Assembly: GCA_018697675.1 (NCBI GenBank)
Contig: JABINC010000012.1
Location: 1-47,309, forward strand
DNA: 47,309 bases
Source: Candidatus Peregrinibacteria bacterium
GTDB taxonomy: Bacteria; Patescibacteriota; Gracilibacteria; UBA1369; JABINC01
Direction of reading: 5' to 3'
Shown here: positions 8,563 through 16,267 of the stretch, in pieces
How positions within the stretch are numbered: position 1 is the stretch's first letter
Layout of the letters: every line of letters starts with the position of its first letter
Notes under the pieces: generated by a model
Told to the model about the DNA's origin: nothing
Databases searched by the model: none
Seen by the model: the letters and a program-made list of their open reading frames with translations, nothing else
Position numbers and translations under genes: made by a program

Positions 8563-10344
8563 ATGAGTCGGACTACAATAAAAATAGCGGGAGAAAGTGG
8601 AATGGGGCTTGTGAGCGTCGGGACGATTTTGTCGAAAGCTTTGAAGCGACTTGGATTTTATATAAATCTTGATCGAGAATATCCATCTCTCATAAAAGGT
8701 GGGCATTCGAATGTGCAGATTGATTTTAGCAAGGAGCCTTTGCATTGTTTGTCGCAGGAGGTGGATGTGGTGATGGCGCTGGATAGAGTGGGGTTGGATG
8801 AATATGTGGATACGATTCGTGAAGGTGGAATTCTTGTGCATGGTTATGAGAAGCGCGAAAGACTGAAAGATTTGGAGGAGCGAGCAGCGACTCGTGATGT
8901 AAAGTTGGTTTATCTGCCTGGTCGGCAGGTGGCTTTTTTTCATGGAGGAAATGAGCTCATGGTAAATATGGTGCTTCTTGGGATGATGTGGAAAGTGCTT
9001 GGATTTGATTTGAAAGTTTTGGAAGATCAGGTGAGTGAGCAGTTTGCTTCGAAGCCGGATCTTTTGAAAATTGATTTGGAGATTTTGAGGACTGGGTACG
9101 CGGGTGAGTTTGCGTGTGAGGGTAGTGATGTGGAGAAAGTTGAATTTCCTGAGATGGAAATTGAGGTGCCTGAAGAGGTGCCAGAAACAATTTTGCTAGA
9201 TGGAAATCATGCGATTGCTCTGGGAGCTGTGCAATGTGGAGTGCGTGGATATTTTGTGTATCCGATGAGTCCGGCGAGTTCGATTTTGACGCATTTGGCG
9301 TTGATGGCAGAGAAGACTGGAATGGTGGTGAAGCAGGCGGAAGATGAGATCACTGCGGCTCAGATGGCATTCGGAGCGATGTTTGCGGGGACCCGTGCGT
9401 TCACCGGGACTTCCGGCGGTGGTTATGATCTGATGACCGAAACAATCACTCTTGCGGGGATGACAGAGACTCCGCTTGTTACCGTGGTCGCACAGAGACC
9501 AGGGCCTGCAACAGGGCTTCCTACTTGGACGGGGCAGGGCGACCTCAATCTCGCAATTCATGCTGGGCATGGTGAATATCCAAAAATTGTTGTGGCAGCT
9601 AGTGATCAGAATTCTTGTTTTGAATTGATTCAACATTCATTTAATTTGGCAGAAATGTTTCAGGTACCGGTGATTTTCTTAACAGAGAAAGTTGTTGCAG
9701 AAACCAAGTCGACAGTGCCAACTTTTGCCACAGGTGATATTGAAATTCATCGCGGACTTGTCATGGATGAAGAAGAACTTCAAAACCTTGAAAGAACGGA
9801 TCGATTTAAAATTACTGAGAGTGGAGTTTCAAAAAGATGGGCTCCTGGGAGTTCAGAGACCTACTATTTTGGGAATGGAGATGAGCACTTGGAAGATGGT
9901 CGATTGACAGAGGAGGCGGACACGAGTAGGGCTATGTATGCCAAGAGAATGAAGAAAATGGATGCGATTTTCAATTGTCTGCCGGAGCCAGAAGTTTATG
10001 GTGTAAATGAAAAGGCTGAGATCTCGTTTATTGGCTGGGGGAGTACGAAAAATGCAATGAAAGATGTGATAAAAGAATGTGCGGCTGATGATATAAAAGT
10101 GAATTATTTGCACTTCGAATATGTGTATCCATTGAAAGTTGATATGCTGAAAAAATTCATAGCTAGGAATAAAAATGTCTGTCTGATCGAGGGGAATTAT
10201 ACTGGTCAGTTCGGAGATTTGATTAAATTAAAACTTCAAGATGAAGGAGTCTTGTTCAAATTCAAAAAACGATTTTTGAAATACAATGGGCGACCATTTT
10301 TCCTTGAGGAAACGATGCAATTTATTATTGAAAATAAACTATGA
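8563..10344 (+). CDS. 2-oxoacid:acceptor oxidoreductase, fused gamma-alpha subunit
   Basis: This 593-residue subunit has an N-terminal gamma domain at about residues 1-185 (GESGMGLVSVGTILSKAL, YPSLIKGGHSNVQI) joined to an alpha pyrimidine-binding domain at about 210-593. The alpha part shows FVYPMSPASSI, the catalytic-face glutamate region QAEDEITAAQMAFGA and TGLPTWTGQGDLN. The order is that of KorA-type enzymes, which oxidatively decarboxylate a 2-oxoacid with CoA to an acyl-CoA and reduced carrier. Pyruvate or 2-oxoglutarate cannot be separated from sequence alone. No ferredoxin domain is present. The stop overlaps the start of the beta gene by ATGA. GC skew changes within the gene at about 9.5-9.8 kb. 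Confidence 0.92.
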   Translation: MSRTTIKIAGESGMGLVSVGTILSKALKRLGFYINLDREYPSLIKGGHSNVQIDFSKEPLHCLSQEVDVVMALDRVGLDEYVDTIREGGILVHGYEKRERLKDLEERAATRDVKLVYLPGRQVAFFHGGNELMVNMVLLGMMWKVLGFDLKVLEDQVSEQFASKPDLLKIDLEILRTGYAGEFACEGSDVEKVEFPEMEIEVPEEVPETILLDGNHAIALGAVQCGVRGYFVYPMSPASSILTHLALMAEKTGMVVKQAEDEITAAQMAFGAMFAGTRAFTGTSGGGYDLMTETITLAGMTETPLVTVVAQRPGPATGLPTWTGQGDLNLAIHAGHGEYPKIVVAASDQNSCFELIQHSFNLAEMFQVPVIFLTEKVVAETKSTVPTFATGDIEIHRGLVMDEEELQNLERTDRFKITESGVSKRWAPGSSETYYFGNGDEHLEDGRLTEEADTSRAMYAKRMKKMDAIFNCLPEPEVYGVNEKAEISFIGWGSTKNAMKDVIKECAADDIKVNYLHFEYVYPLKVDMLKKFIARNKNVCLIEGNYTGQFGDLIKLKLQDEGVLFKFKKRFLKYNGRPFFLEETMQFIIENKL

Positions 10345-11267
10345 CATGTGACCCGAAAAACAATTGTACGGAATATCTGAAAGGCCTTGCTGAAAAGAGG
10401 GCGCAATATGCGTCATTTGATAATGAAGAGAAAATTACGTGGTGCTCTGGCTGTGGAAACATGGGAATCCAGAATGCTCTCAAGCGTGCCTTTTCTTTTG
10501 AAGGACTGGGCGTCAAAGATTTGCTTCTTTGTTATGATATCGGTTGCAATGGGAATGGATCTGACAAGATGGGAACGTATTCACTTCATGGATTGCACGG
10601 ACGAATTATTTCTGCGGCGGCAGGTGCGGCCGTGGCAAACACAAACCTCAAAGTGATAGCAATTGCAGGTGATGGCGGAACTATGAGTGAGGGAATAAAT
10701 CATCTGGTGCACGCAGTTCGAAATGATTACCCGGTTTTATTTGTTCTTCATAATAATCAAAATTACGGGCTGACAACTGGTCAAGCTTCAGCAACTACGC
10801 GAAAAGGTTACGCTATGAATGGTTCTCCCGATGGAGTGACGACAGAGCCTATGAATCCATCTGAATTTGCACTTGGTCTCGAGCCTTCATTTGTCGCTCG
10901 GACTTTTTCTGGAGATATGAAACATATGACAAAGATTTTCCGTGAGGCGTTAAATCACAAAGGTTTTGCATTTGTGGAAGTTATGCAGGTTTGCCCAACT
11001 TACAACAAAGCCACTCCTTCGAAATGGTTTTGGGATCGTCTAAAATTTGTAGAGGATATAGAAGGTTACAACTCTGCGGATCTCGAAATGGCTCGTGAAG
11101 CAGCTCATGATATGAATGATAGTCTTGCTATGGGAATTCTCTATCGAGACCCAACAATGCCAAGTTTTATGGAACGTCTAAAATCCCGGGAAGGTCTTGA
11201 AACCAGCATCCTTGTGGATGAAGTGAAGCATTATGATGTTTCAGGTTTTTTGGAGGAGCTTCAGTGA
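10341..11267 (+). CDS. 2-oxoacid:acceptor oxidoreductase, beta subunit (ThDP and [4Fe-4S])
   Basis: The 308-residue subunit holds thiamine diphosphate and one iron-sulfur cluster. The cluster ligands expected in this family are visible: a CxxC pair in TWCSGCGNMG, a cysteine in YDIGCNGNGSD and one in EVMQVCPTYN. The ThDP/Mg2+ loop is IAIAGDGGTMSEG followed by HNNQNYGLTTGQ. It is translationally coupled to the alpha gene (ATGA overlap). Its stop overlaps by seven bases the convergent gene at 11261-11635. With the flavodoxin it should give a complete acyl-CoA forming unit that delivers low-potential electrons. Confidence 0.93.
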   Translation: MTCDPKNNCTEYLKGLAEKRAQYASFDNEEKITWCSGCGNMGIQNALKRAFSFEGLGVKDLLLCYDIGCNGNGSDKMGTYSLHGLHGRIISAAAGAAVANTNLKVIAIAGDGGTMSEGINHLVHAVRNDYPVLFVLHNNQNYGLTTGQASATTRKGYAMNGSPDGVTTEPMNPSEFALGLEPSFVARTFSGDMKHMTKIFREALNHKGFAFVEVMQVCPTYNKATPSKWFWDRLKFVEDIEGYNSADLEMAREAAHDMNDSLAMGILYRDPTMPSFMERLKSREGLETSILVDEVKHYDVSGFLEELQ

Positions 11268-11635
11268 TAATTTGGTAGACTCTCTTCTTCTGAGACAGGT
11301 TTAAAGCCTATGATGAATTCTGGTTTTCCTTTGCCTAATATTTTTGTTATTAGTGAGAGGGCTTCTATAGCAACTTTCATTACTTCATCTATTTCATCTG
11401 AAGTTATTATGGCATCTATCGTTCCGGCTATAGCACCTCCTAGTGTTATTCTGGTTATTACAATCAATTGTACCGTTGGTCCTTTAATTCTTAGGTCACG
11501 GAGACTGTCTAGTTGATAAACCTGTACTAGTTCTTCCTCATATATTTTTTCAAATATCGGGGACTGGACGCCTTGATGTTCTAATGCCGCTTTAGCTATT
11601 CCCCAGTTTGTAGGCTCACTAATAAGTTCTATCAT
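11261..11635 (-). CDS. unassigned 124-residue protein opening with the SEP-x-W motif
   Basis: The family is not recognised. The protein starts MIELISEPTNWGIAKAAL, matching the SEP-x-W-G-I-A stretch of the gene at 4519-4956. Central residues 50-75 are beta-rich (VQLIVITRITLGG), then an acidic helix and a basic C-terminal strand follow. There are no cysteines. It is convergent with and overlaps the oxidoreductase beta gene. Its promoter (11663-11690) holds a perfect inverted repeat between -35 and -10. Confidence 0.62.
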   Translation of the reverse strand: MIELISEPTNWGIAKAALEHQGVQSPIFEKIYEEELVQVYQLDSLRDLRIKGPTVQLIVITRITLGGAIAGTIDAIITSDEIDEVMKVAIEALSLITKILGKGKPEFIIGFKPVSEEESLPNYH

Positions 11636-11662
11636 TTAAATATGTTTATCAAAGAAGATGGT

Positions 11663-11690
11663 ATATTAACGTTTTTACGTTAGATGTCAA
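11663..11690 (-). promoter_or_regulatory. promoter with internal palindrome (possible operator) for 11261-11635
   Basis: On the minus strand TTGACA (11690-11685), a 16-base spacer and TAATAT (11668-11663) precede the gene by about 28 bases. A perfect inverted repeat with 6-bp arms TAACGT/ACGTTA lies at 11667-11682, filling the spacer. A dimeric repressor bound there would block RNA polymerase. The -35 overlaps the stop codon of the upstream DJ-1 gene. Confidence 0.7.
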
Positions 11691-12220
11691 TTCTGGCTAA
11701 GTTTCTCTGCAATTGCTTGTCCAAATTCTGTTGCGGCATGTGGGCCGTTTGCGGTGATTATTCGGCCGTCTATGACTACGTCATCGCTTTGGTAAATACA
11801 GTTTCCATCACAGAGGTCTTGCTTGGCCCCCGACCAAACCGTAGAGCGTTTGCCAGTTAAAAGTCCTGCCTTGGCCAGTATTACTGGAGCTAAGCAAATT
11901 GCTGCGACAATTTTTCTTGAGTTGTATGTATCCCATGCGAGTGCATGAGCTCGCTTGTCATCGATGTAGGTCTGTGCGCCTCCGCCCCCTATGAATGCTA
12001 TTGCATCGTAGTCTTCGATTTTTGATGTGCCATCTGCTGTGAAAAGTTCTTCAAAAAGCACATCAACTTCTACTTCTTTTTTTTCAATTGCACTTATTGC
12101 CCGGAGCGTTTTTGAAGTAGTTATCACTTCGTGCCTTGCTGCTTCTAAAACTTCTTTCGGTTCGAAATATTCTTCATCTCGAAAATTCTCCGGTGCAATT
12201 ATTAAAAGTACTTTTGCCAT
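11687..12220 (-). CDS. DJ-1/PfpI family protein
   Basis: The 177-residue protein has the DJ-1/PfpI fold. The conserved acidic residue lies in PENFRDEEY near residue 17, and the nucleophile-elbow cysteine in AAICLAPVILAKAG near residue 107, followed by GLLTGKRSTVW. Family members include glyoxalase III, deglycase-like and cysteine-peptidase-like proteins; the exact activity is not predictable. It follows the DHH gene by 34 bases on the same strand, with a hairpin in that gap. Confidence 0.88.
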   Translation of the reverse strand: MAKVLLIIAPENFRDEEYFEPKEVLEAARHEVITTSKTLRAISAIEKKEVEVDVLFEELFTADGTSKIEDYDAIAFIGGGGAQTYIDDKRAHALAWDTYNSRKIVAAICLAPVILAKAGLLTGKRSTVWSGAKQDLCDGNCIYQSDDVVIDGRIITANGPHAATEFGQAIAEKLSQN

Positions 12221-12231
12221 TGGTGATAAAG

Positions 12232-12253
12232 ATTAGTTTTTAATTGAACTAAT
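12232..12253 (-). terminator. hairpin between the DHH gene and the DJ-1 gene
   Basis: Perfect 7-bp arms ATTAGTT (12232-12238) and AACTAAT (12247-12253) flank an eight-base loop, directly after the DHH stop. The U-rich tail on the minus strand is short (CTTTATC), so termination would be partial at best. Confidence 0.35.
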
Positions 12254-12254
12254 A

Positions 12255-13241
12255 CTATTTAATCTTGATCTTCTTCACAACCTCTTCTTCAAGGTGGCCG
12301 GGGATTGTGAAGCCGGCGGCTTTGCGGTGGCCGCCGCCGCCAAATACTCCGGCGATTTTGCTGAGGTCGACATCGTCTCGGAGGGTTCGGCATGAGCCTT
12401 TTATGTTTCCTTTCATGTCTTCTGTGAGAAGTATGCAGAATTTTGAATCGGGGGTTGAGTTTAGGTAATCAATAACTCCGGACAGGTCGTTTGGTTCAAG
12501 CTCAAGTTCTTTTAAATCCTCTTCTGTGATGTTCGAAACAAGTACGTCTTTGTCATTCAGGCGCGCGCGGCTGAGCGCGCGACCCCATAATTTGAGTCGA
12601 TTTATCGATGTGGTTTTGAATAAATGGTTTACTATTAATTTGTAGTCAGCTCCTTTGTGCATCAGGTGTGAAGTGACTGCCAAAACCTCTGAAGATGTGT
12701 TTGAATGTTTGAACGATCCGGTGTCGAAGTAGAGCCCTGCAAGCATTGAAGTTGCCATGTCTGTGTTAACTTCTACTCCTAAAAATTTAAAGAAAAAATA
12801 TAGGACAAGTGTTGTTGACGCCCCCTCTCTATCTAGGATGTTTGCATTTCCAAAAAGATCGTTTGAGGCATGGTGATCTATGTTTATGATTGGGATTTCT
12901 TTTGAAAGAATTTGTGGAATAGTTTCATGATATTTCACGAGATAGTGAGCTCCGCAGTCCACTGTAATTATCAGGTCGTATTCTTGGATTCTTTGCCATG
13001 TTAAATCTTGTAGAAATTGATCTCCATATTTCATGAATTGTAAATTTTCCGGGACTGGATCTGCACATGCAGAAGAAACAGTTTTGTCCATGCTTTCTAA
13101 TGCAATTCGAACTGAACTATTTGCCCCTATCGAATCCGCATCGGGATTTCGGTGTGAAATTATAAGCACACGACTAGACTGTGCGATCAAGTCTCGCGCT
13201 TTTTTGAGTTCATCTATATCTAGTTGGATCCGATGGTTCAT
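12255..13241 (-). CDS. DHH/DHHA1 phosphoesterase, NrnA-like (oligoribonuclease / pAp phosphatase)
   Basis: This 328-residue enzyme has a DHH domain with SHRNPDADSIGANSS and the metal-binding NIDHHASNDLFGN. A DHHA1 substrate domain with the GGGHRKAAGF signature lies near the C-terminus. NrnA-like proteins cleave very short RNAs and 3'-phosphoadenosine 5'-phosphate; some relatives cleave cyclic dinucleotides. Length fits NrnA (about 310-330). No RecJ-specific extra domain is present. The start at ATG 13241 has no Shine-Dalgarno. Confidence 0.9.
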   Translation of the reverse strand: MNHRIQLDIDELKKARDLIAQSSRVLIISHRNPDADSIGANSSVRIALESMDKTVSSACADPVPENLQFMKYGDQFLQDLTWQRIQEYDLIITVDCGAHYLVKYHETIPQILSKEIPIINIDHHASNDLFGNANILDREGASTTLVLYFFFKFLGVEVNTDMATSMLAGLYFDTGSFKHSNTSSEVLAVTSHLMHKGADYKLIVNHLFKTTSINRLKLWGRALSRARLNDKDVLVSNITEEDLKELELEPNDLSGVIDYLNSTPDSKFCILLTEDMKGNIKGSCRTLRDDVDLSKIAGVFGGGGHRKAAGFTIPGHLEEEVVKKIKIK

Positions 13242-13335
13242 AATGAATAATTTGATGGGAAAATGCCGAAGAATTAAATCTACTCGAAAAGATATTTTTA
13301 AGAAACCCTCTCTACTTGAACATATGTCAAAGAAG

Positions 13336-13359
13336 TTGTATAGCCTGCAGGCTGTACAA
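13336..13359 (-). terminator. 24-base hairpin in the 13242-13388 gap
   Basis: A nearly perfect palindrome has 10-bp arms (13336-13345 and 13350-13359) around TGCA, with one T/G position that becomes a wobble pair in RNA. It lies 30 bases after the stop of the gene at 13389-14573. The tail on the minus strand (CTTCTTTG) is only moderately U-rich. It could be a terminator or a protein-binding palindrome; a TTGACA (13330-13325) follows directly on the minus strand but lacks a good -10. Confidence 0.45.
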
Positions 13360-13388
13360 TTATTTCAGGTGGTGGGCAAGTGGAAGTA

Positions 13389-14573
13389 CTATTGTCTTAC
13401 TTTGGCTGGATTTCTTCTTTCTGGTTCTTTGGCAGGTTCTAATTCTGATTGTTTTGCTTGGCCCCTGCATGCTCTGACAAATTCTTCTAATTCTTGTTCT
13501 GCATCTGCTTGTGCCGTTATTTCTATAATACCCTCTAGTATTCTATCTGAATCGGTTCTTGCTTTACTATCCTCTAAGGCTTTAATACCTGCCATCAATC
13601 GGCTCCTTAGCTTAAGTATTTCTTGTAGTTCTTTTGGACTTATTTCTTTTGAGAGTCCCTTTACTTTTTTGTTGAATAGTAGTTGAGCATTAATGATTTT
13701 TCCTCCTTCTATTTTTTCGAGTTCTTCCGGATTTCCTAGTGTGCTCAGACTTGGTAAGGCTTGTACGGTTCTGGCATTTATATTTGGTGATTCGTTCGGA
13801 CTATATTTAAATATATAAGCAACGAAAGCAAAGGCACATATTGCCATAAAGATGTTTTCGGGTGTTTCATTGCTATATTGTATAGGGCCATCTGGGTTTA
13901 ATATTTCTTCCATGAATAAAGCTATTGCTATTGCTGGTCCGAATAATGGAAATATTGACTTCCGATGTTCTGTTATTAGGCGTTTGATCCTTCTTGGTGA
14001 TATTTGCCATTCTGTTGGATCGATATTTCTAAATGGGTTTGGATCTAAATTAACCTTTTGTCTTTCTAGCCAAGTGAGGTGTTTTTGCATTCCTGTACGT
14101 GATTCTGTCATTTGGGCAGCTACTTCAATTGGGTCTTCAGGCTGTACATATAGAAGATCTTTAAGATCGAAAGAATCGATTCTTTCGGCAATTTTTATAA
14201 TGCTTCTAAGATCGTTAACATCTAGTTTGTTCAGTAGATTTGGCATTGCTTCTTCCATTTTCTCGAAAAATTCTTTGAGTGCATCTTGGATCATTTTTAG
14301 TTTCTTTTCTTTCCCTTTCCCCTCTTCCCCCTCTTTTTCCGTTTGAGTTTCTATGATGGTTGTAAAGATAGTATTGAGGATTCTGTTAACATCCTCTAGA
14401 GACTCAATTTTTGAAAAAGGTATATCTTTTCCTAGAGTAGTGCAAAGATCATCTCTTAGTTCCAACATTGCATTTGATACCTCTGTTGGAATTTTCATTC
14501 CCGGCTTTCTTTCTGCGATACCATCCAAGAGTTGAAGGATTGGAAAATCTTTTCTGTCGATTTCTATGGTCAT
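13389..14573 (-). CDS. unassigned protein with a central pair of membrane segments
   Basis: The 394-residue product is not recognised. Residues 1-190 are charged and helical, with a low-complexity lysine/glutamate stretch near 80-95. Two hydrophobic segments follow at about 205-222 (IFPLFGPAIAIALF) and 235-258 (IFMAICAFAFVAYIF), so both ends would lie on the same side of the membrane, probably cytoplasmic. The C-terminal 130 residues are again helical, and the last 20 are proline- and charge-rich. A strong promoter lies at 14597-14624, and a hairpin at 13336-13359 follows the gene. Confidence 0.65.
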   Translation of the reverse strand: MTIEIDRKDFPILQLLDGIAERKPGMKIPTEVSNAMLELRDDLCTTLGKDIPFSKIESLEDVNRILNTIFTTIIETQTEKEGEEGKGKEKKLKMIQDALKEFFEKMEEAMPNLLNKLDVNDLRSIIKIAERIDSFDLKDLLYVQPEDPIEVAAQMTESRTGMQKHLTWLERQKVNLDPNPFRNIDPTEWQISPRRIKRLITEHRKSIFPLFGPAIAIALFMEEILNPDGPIQYSNETPENIFMAICAFAFVAYIFKYSPNESPNINARTVQALPSLSTLGNPEELEKIEGGKIINAQLLFNKKVKGLSKEISPKELQEILKLRSRLMAGIKALEDSKARTDSDRILEGIIEITAQADAEQELEEFVRACRGQAKQSELEPAKEPERRNPAKVRQ

Positions 14574-14596
14574 TTTTTCATGTTAAATAAGGTAGC

Positions 14597-14624
14597 ATTA
14601 TAAACTTTTACGCCGAAAAGTCAA
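14597..14624 (-). promoter_or_regulatory. sigma70-type promoter for 13389-14573
   Basis: TTGACT (14624-14619), a 16-base spacer and TATAAT (14602-14597) on the minus strand place the start about 17 bases before ATG 14573. The -35 lies just before the stop of sufT. Confidence 0.8.
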
Positions 14625-14627
14625 GCG

Positions 14628-14969
14628 CTACAACTCAATCGTGAATCCTAGTTCGAGTTTGGCGTCGTCGGACATCATTTCTTGGTCCCAAGGTGGGTCA
14701 AATGTGATTTCTACTTCGGTGTCTGTTATTTCTGGGATTTCGCGGACTGCCGTTTCAATTTCTATTGGAAACATATCTGCAAAAGGGCAGAAGGGAGTTG
14801 TGAGAGTCATCAGAATGTGAACCTTTTTTTGTGGAGTTATCGTAATGTCGTAAATTAATCCGAGGTCATATACGTTTACAGCCAATTCGGGGTCATAGAC
14901 CTTTTGGAGAGCTTTTATTATTTTGTCTTTCAAGTCGACTTCTTTTGGTTGTTTCGTTTTCTTTGGCAT
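14628..14969 (-). CDS. sufT: SufT-like MIP18/DUF59 iron-sulfur maturation factor
   Basis: The 113-residue protein is a single MIP18/DUF59 domain. The family core YDPELAVNVYDLGLIYDI, the cysteine loop TTPFCPFAD and the tail FDPPWDQEMMS are all present. Such proteins help insert Fe-S clusters into target proteins; SufT in other bacteria is usually encoded with sufBCDSU. Here it is about 900 bases downstream of sufE on the same strand, separated by one unassigned gene. A weaker promoter (TTGCCT-N17-TAGTTT) can be drawn at about 15015-15043, so it may be transcribed separately. Confidence 0.88.
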   Translation of the reverse strand: MPKKTKQPKEVDLKDKIIKALQKVYDPELAVNVYDLGLIYDITITPQKKVHILMTLTTPFCPFADMFPIEIETAVREIPEITDTEVEITFDPPWDQEMMSDDAKLELGFTIEL

Positions 14970-15045
14970 GCTGATGTCTCAAAAAATATTTGGGTAGCTA
15001 TTCGGGCGTCCAAACTATCGAATCTCTTATTTTAAGGCAAGGGGT

Positions 15046-15801
15046 TTATAGATCCTCTATATGTATTACTGTCCAGCCATCTCTTTCGCCGGCTTCTTTT
15101 AGATCTACAATTGATTGAAGACTTTGATTTACGAATCGATTTAGTTCGAAGCGAGATACCCTTATTGTTTTAGCTTCTTCGTCTATTTGTAGACTTGGTA
15201 CTCTGTTTTTGTCGTTATCGTCATCGCAGTTATCATCATCCCATCCATAATCATCCTCGTAATCGTCTTCGTTACCCCATTCATCGTCATCATCTTCGTA
15301 ATCGTTTTCAGGTTTTGTTTGTGGTCCGAGTATTCCTATTTTTACATCTTCTATTATTGATATCACCCATTCAGGAAGATCAATTATTTCTGTAATTTGT
15401 TTTTTTATTGCTAGAACTTCTCTGCATATTGCCAGTTGAAATTTTCTCATATTGATACCTGTCCAGCCGCTTCCAGCGGCTTCTTCTATGCTTGATATTT
15501 CTTCTATAGGTTTGTCCCAATTGCGATCTAGTATTCCTATTCCTAGGCCTTGGATGTACGACCCTAATATTTTTCTAAGGGGAAGTCTTACTGTAAGGAA
15601 TTCTACTGATAGTTCGAGAGTCTGTTCGCTGGGAGTTTCGGTATTTCTCAAAATTATTCCGTGGATGAGTGGACCTCCTATTTCTACGTCTATCATAGGT
15701 TCCCCTGCTGCTTTACTAACTTCTTCAGGAGAGTCTCCTTTAATGATTGTGTGTATGCTGAAAGCATCTCTGTCCGGCATGTGAATGGTTTCTGCATTCA
15801 T
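15046..15801 (-). CDS. unassigned protein with an extreme acidic stretch
   Basis: The 251-residue product is not recognised. Residues 1-165 look like a mixed alpha/beta domain. Residues about 168-200 form a run rich in aspartate and glutamate with scattered Y, W and one C (for example DYEDDDDEWGNEDDYEDDYG), a likely flexible linker or a site for cations. A short alpha/beta tail ends GWTVIHIEDL. It lies between sufE and sufT on the same strand but has its own predicted promoter, so a role in Fe-S assembly is only positional. Confidence 0.62.
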   Translation of the reverse strand: MNAETIHMPDRDAFSIHTIIKGDSPEEVSKAAGEPMIDVEIGGPLIHGIILRNTETPSEQTLELSVEFLTVRLPLRKILGSYIQGLGIGILDRNWDKPIEEISSIEEAAGSGWTGINMRKFQLAICREVLAIKKQITEIIDLPEWVISIIEDVKIGILGPQTKPENDYEDDDDEWGNEDDYEDDYGWDDDNCDDDNDKNRVPSLQIDEEAKTIRVSRFELNRFVNQSLQSIVDLKEAGERDGWTVIHIEDL

Positions 15802-15828
15802 TGGATTTACTTAAAATGCGAAGAAGGT

Positions 15829-15857
15829 ATTTTGGACTAATGTCAGAGGTATGTCAA
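15829..15857 (-). promoter_or_regulatory. predicted promoter for 15046-15801
   Basis: TTGACA (15857-15852) overlaps the TGA stop of sufE. After 17 bases comes CAAAAT (15834-15829), a weaker -10. The start would be about 20 bases before ATG 15801. Confidence 0.5.
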
Positions 15858-16267
15858 CACTTGATAGTGTAATCTTTAATTCTCTGAATTATCGAATAAA
15901 GCCCATTGGCGCGAGTTTGGGAGAGGTGTTCTGCGAGCTTGATGCGGTCTATGAAATACAGTTCTGCGTTTTGGATTTCTTTTGGAGGTTGATTGTTGAA
16001 GATGCGTAAAATTAAGGCGAGTAGGCCGCTTGTGATCAGGGCGTCGCTTTGACCCTGGAGGTGCAAAGTAGCGTTTTGTGAGCTAATGTGTAGCCATACT
16101 TTTGACTGGCATCCTGGGACGAGGGTGTCTTCTGTTTTTAATTTTTTTGGTAGAGGAGGTAGTTCCTGGCCTAGGTTGATTAAGTGTTCATATCGGTCTT
16201 CCCAATTATCGAACAATTCGAATTCTTTAATTATTTCGTCCTGGATTTGGTTGATTGTTTTTGTCAT
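15854..16267 (-). CDS. sufE: SufE sulfur acceptor for the cysteine desulfurase
   Basis: The 137-residue protein is SufE rather than the zinc-type SufU. It has the family pattern WEDRYEHLINLGQELPPLP, the active cysteine in VPGCQSKVWL at about residue 53, and the C-terminal LSQTRANGLYSIIQRIK. SufE takes persulfide sulfur from SufS and passes it to SufB. Its start overlaps the SufS stop by ATGA, so the pair is translated together in about equal amounts. Confidence 0.93.
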   Translation of the reverse strand: MTKTINQIQDEIIKEFELFDNWEDRYEHLINLGQELPPLPKKLKTEDTLVPGCQSKVWLHISSQNATLHLQGQSDALITSGLLALILRIFNNQPPKEIQNAELYFIDRIKLAEHLSQTRANGLYSIIQRIKDYTIKC

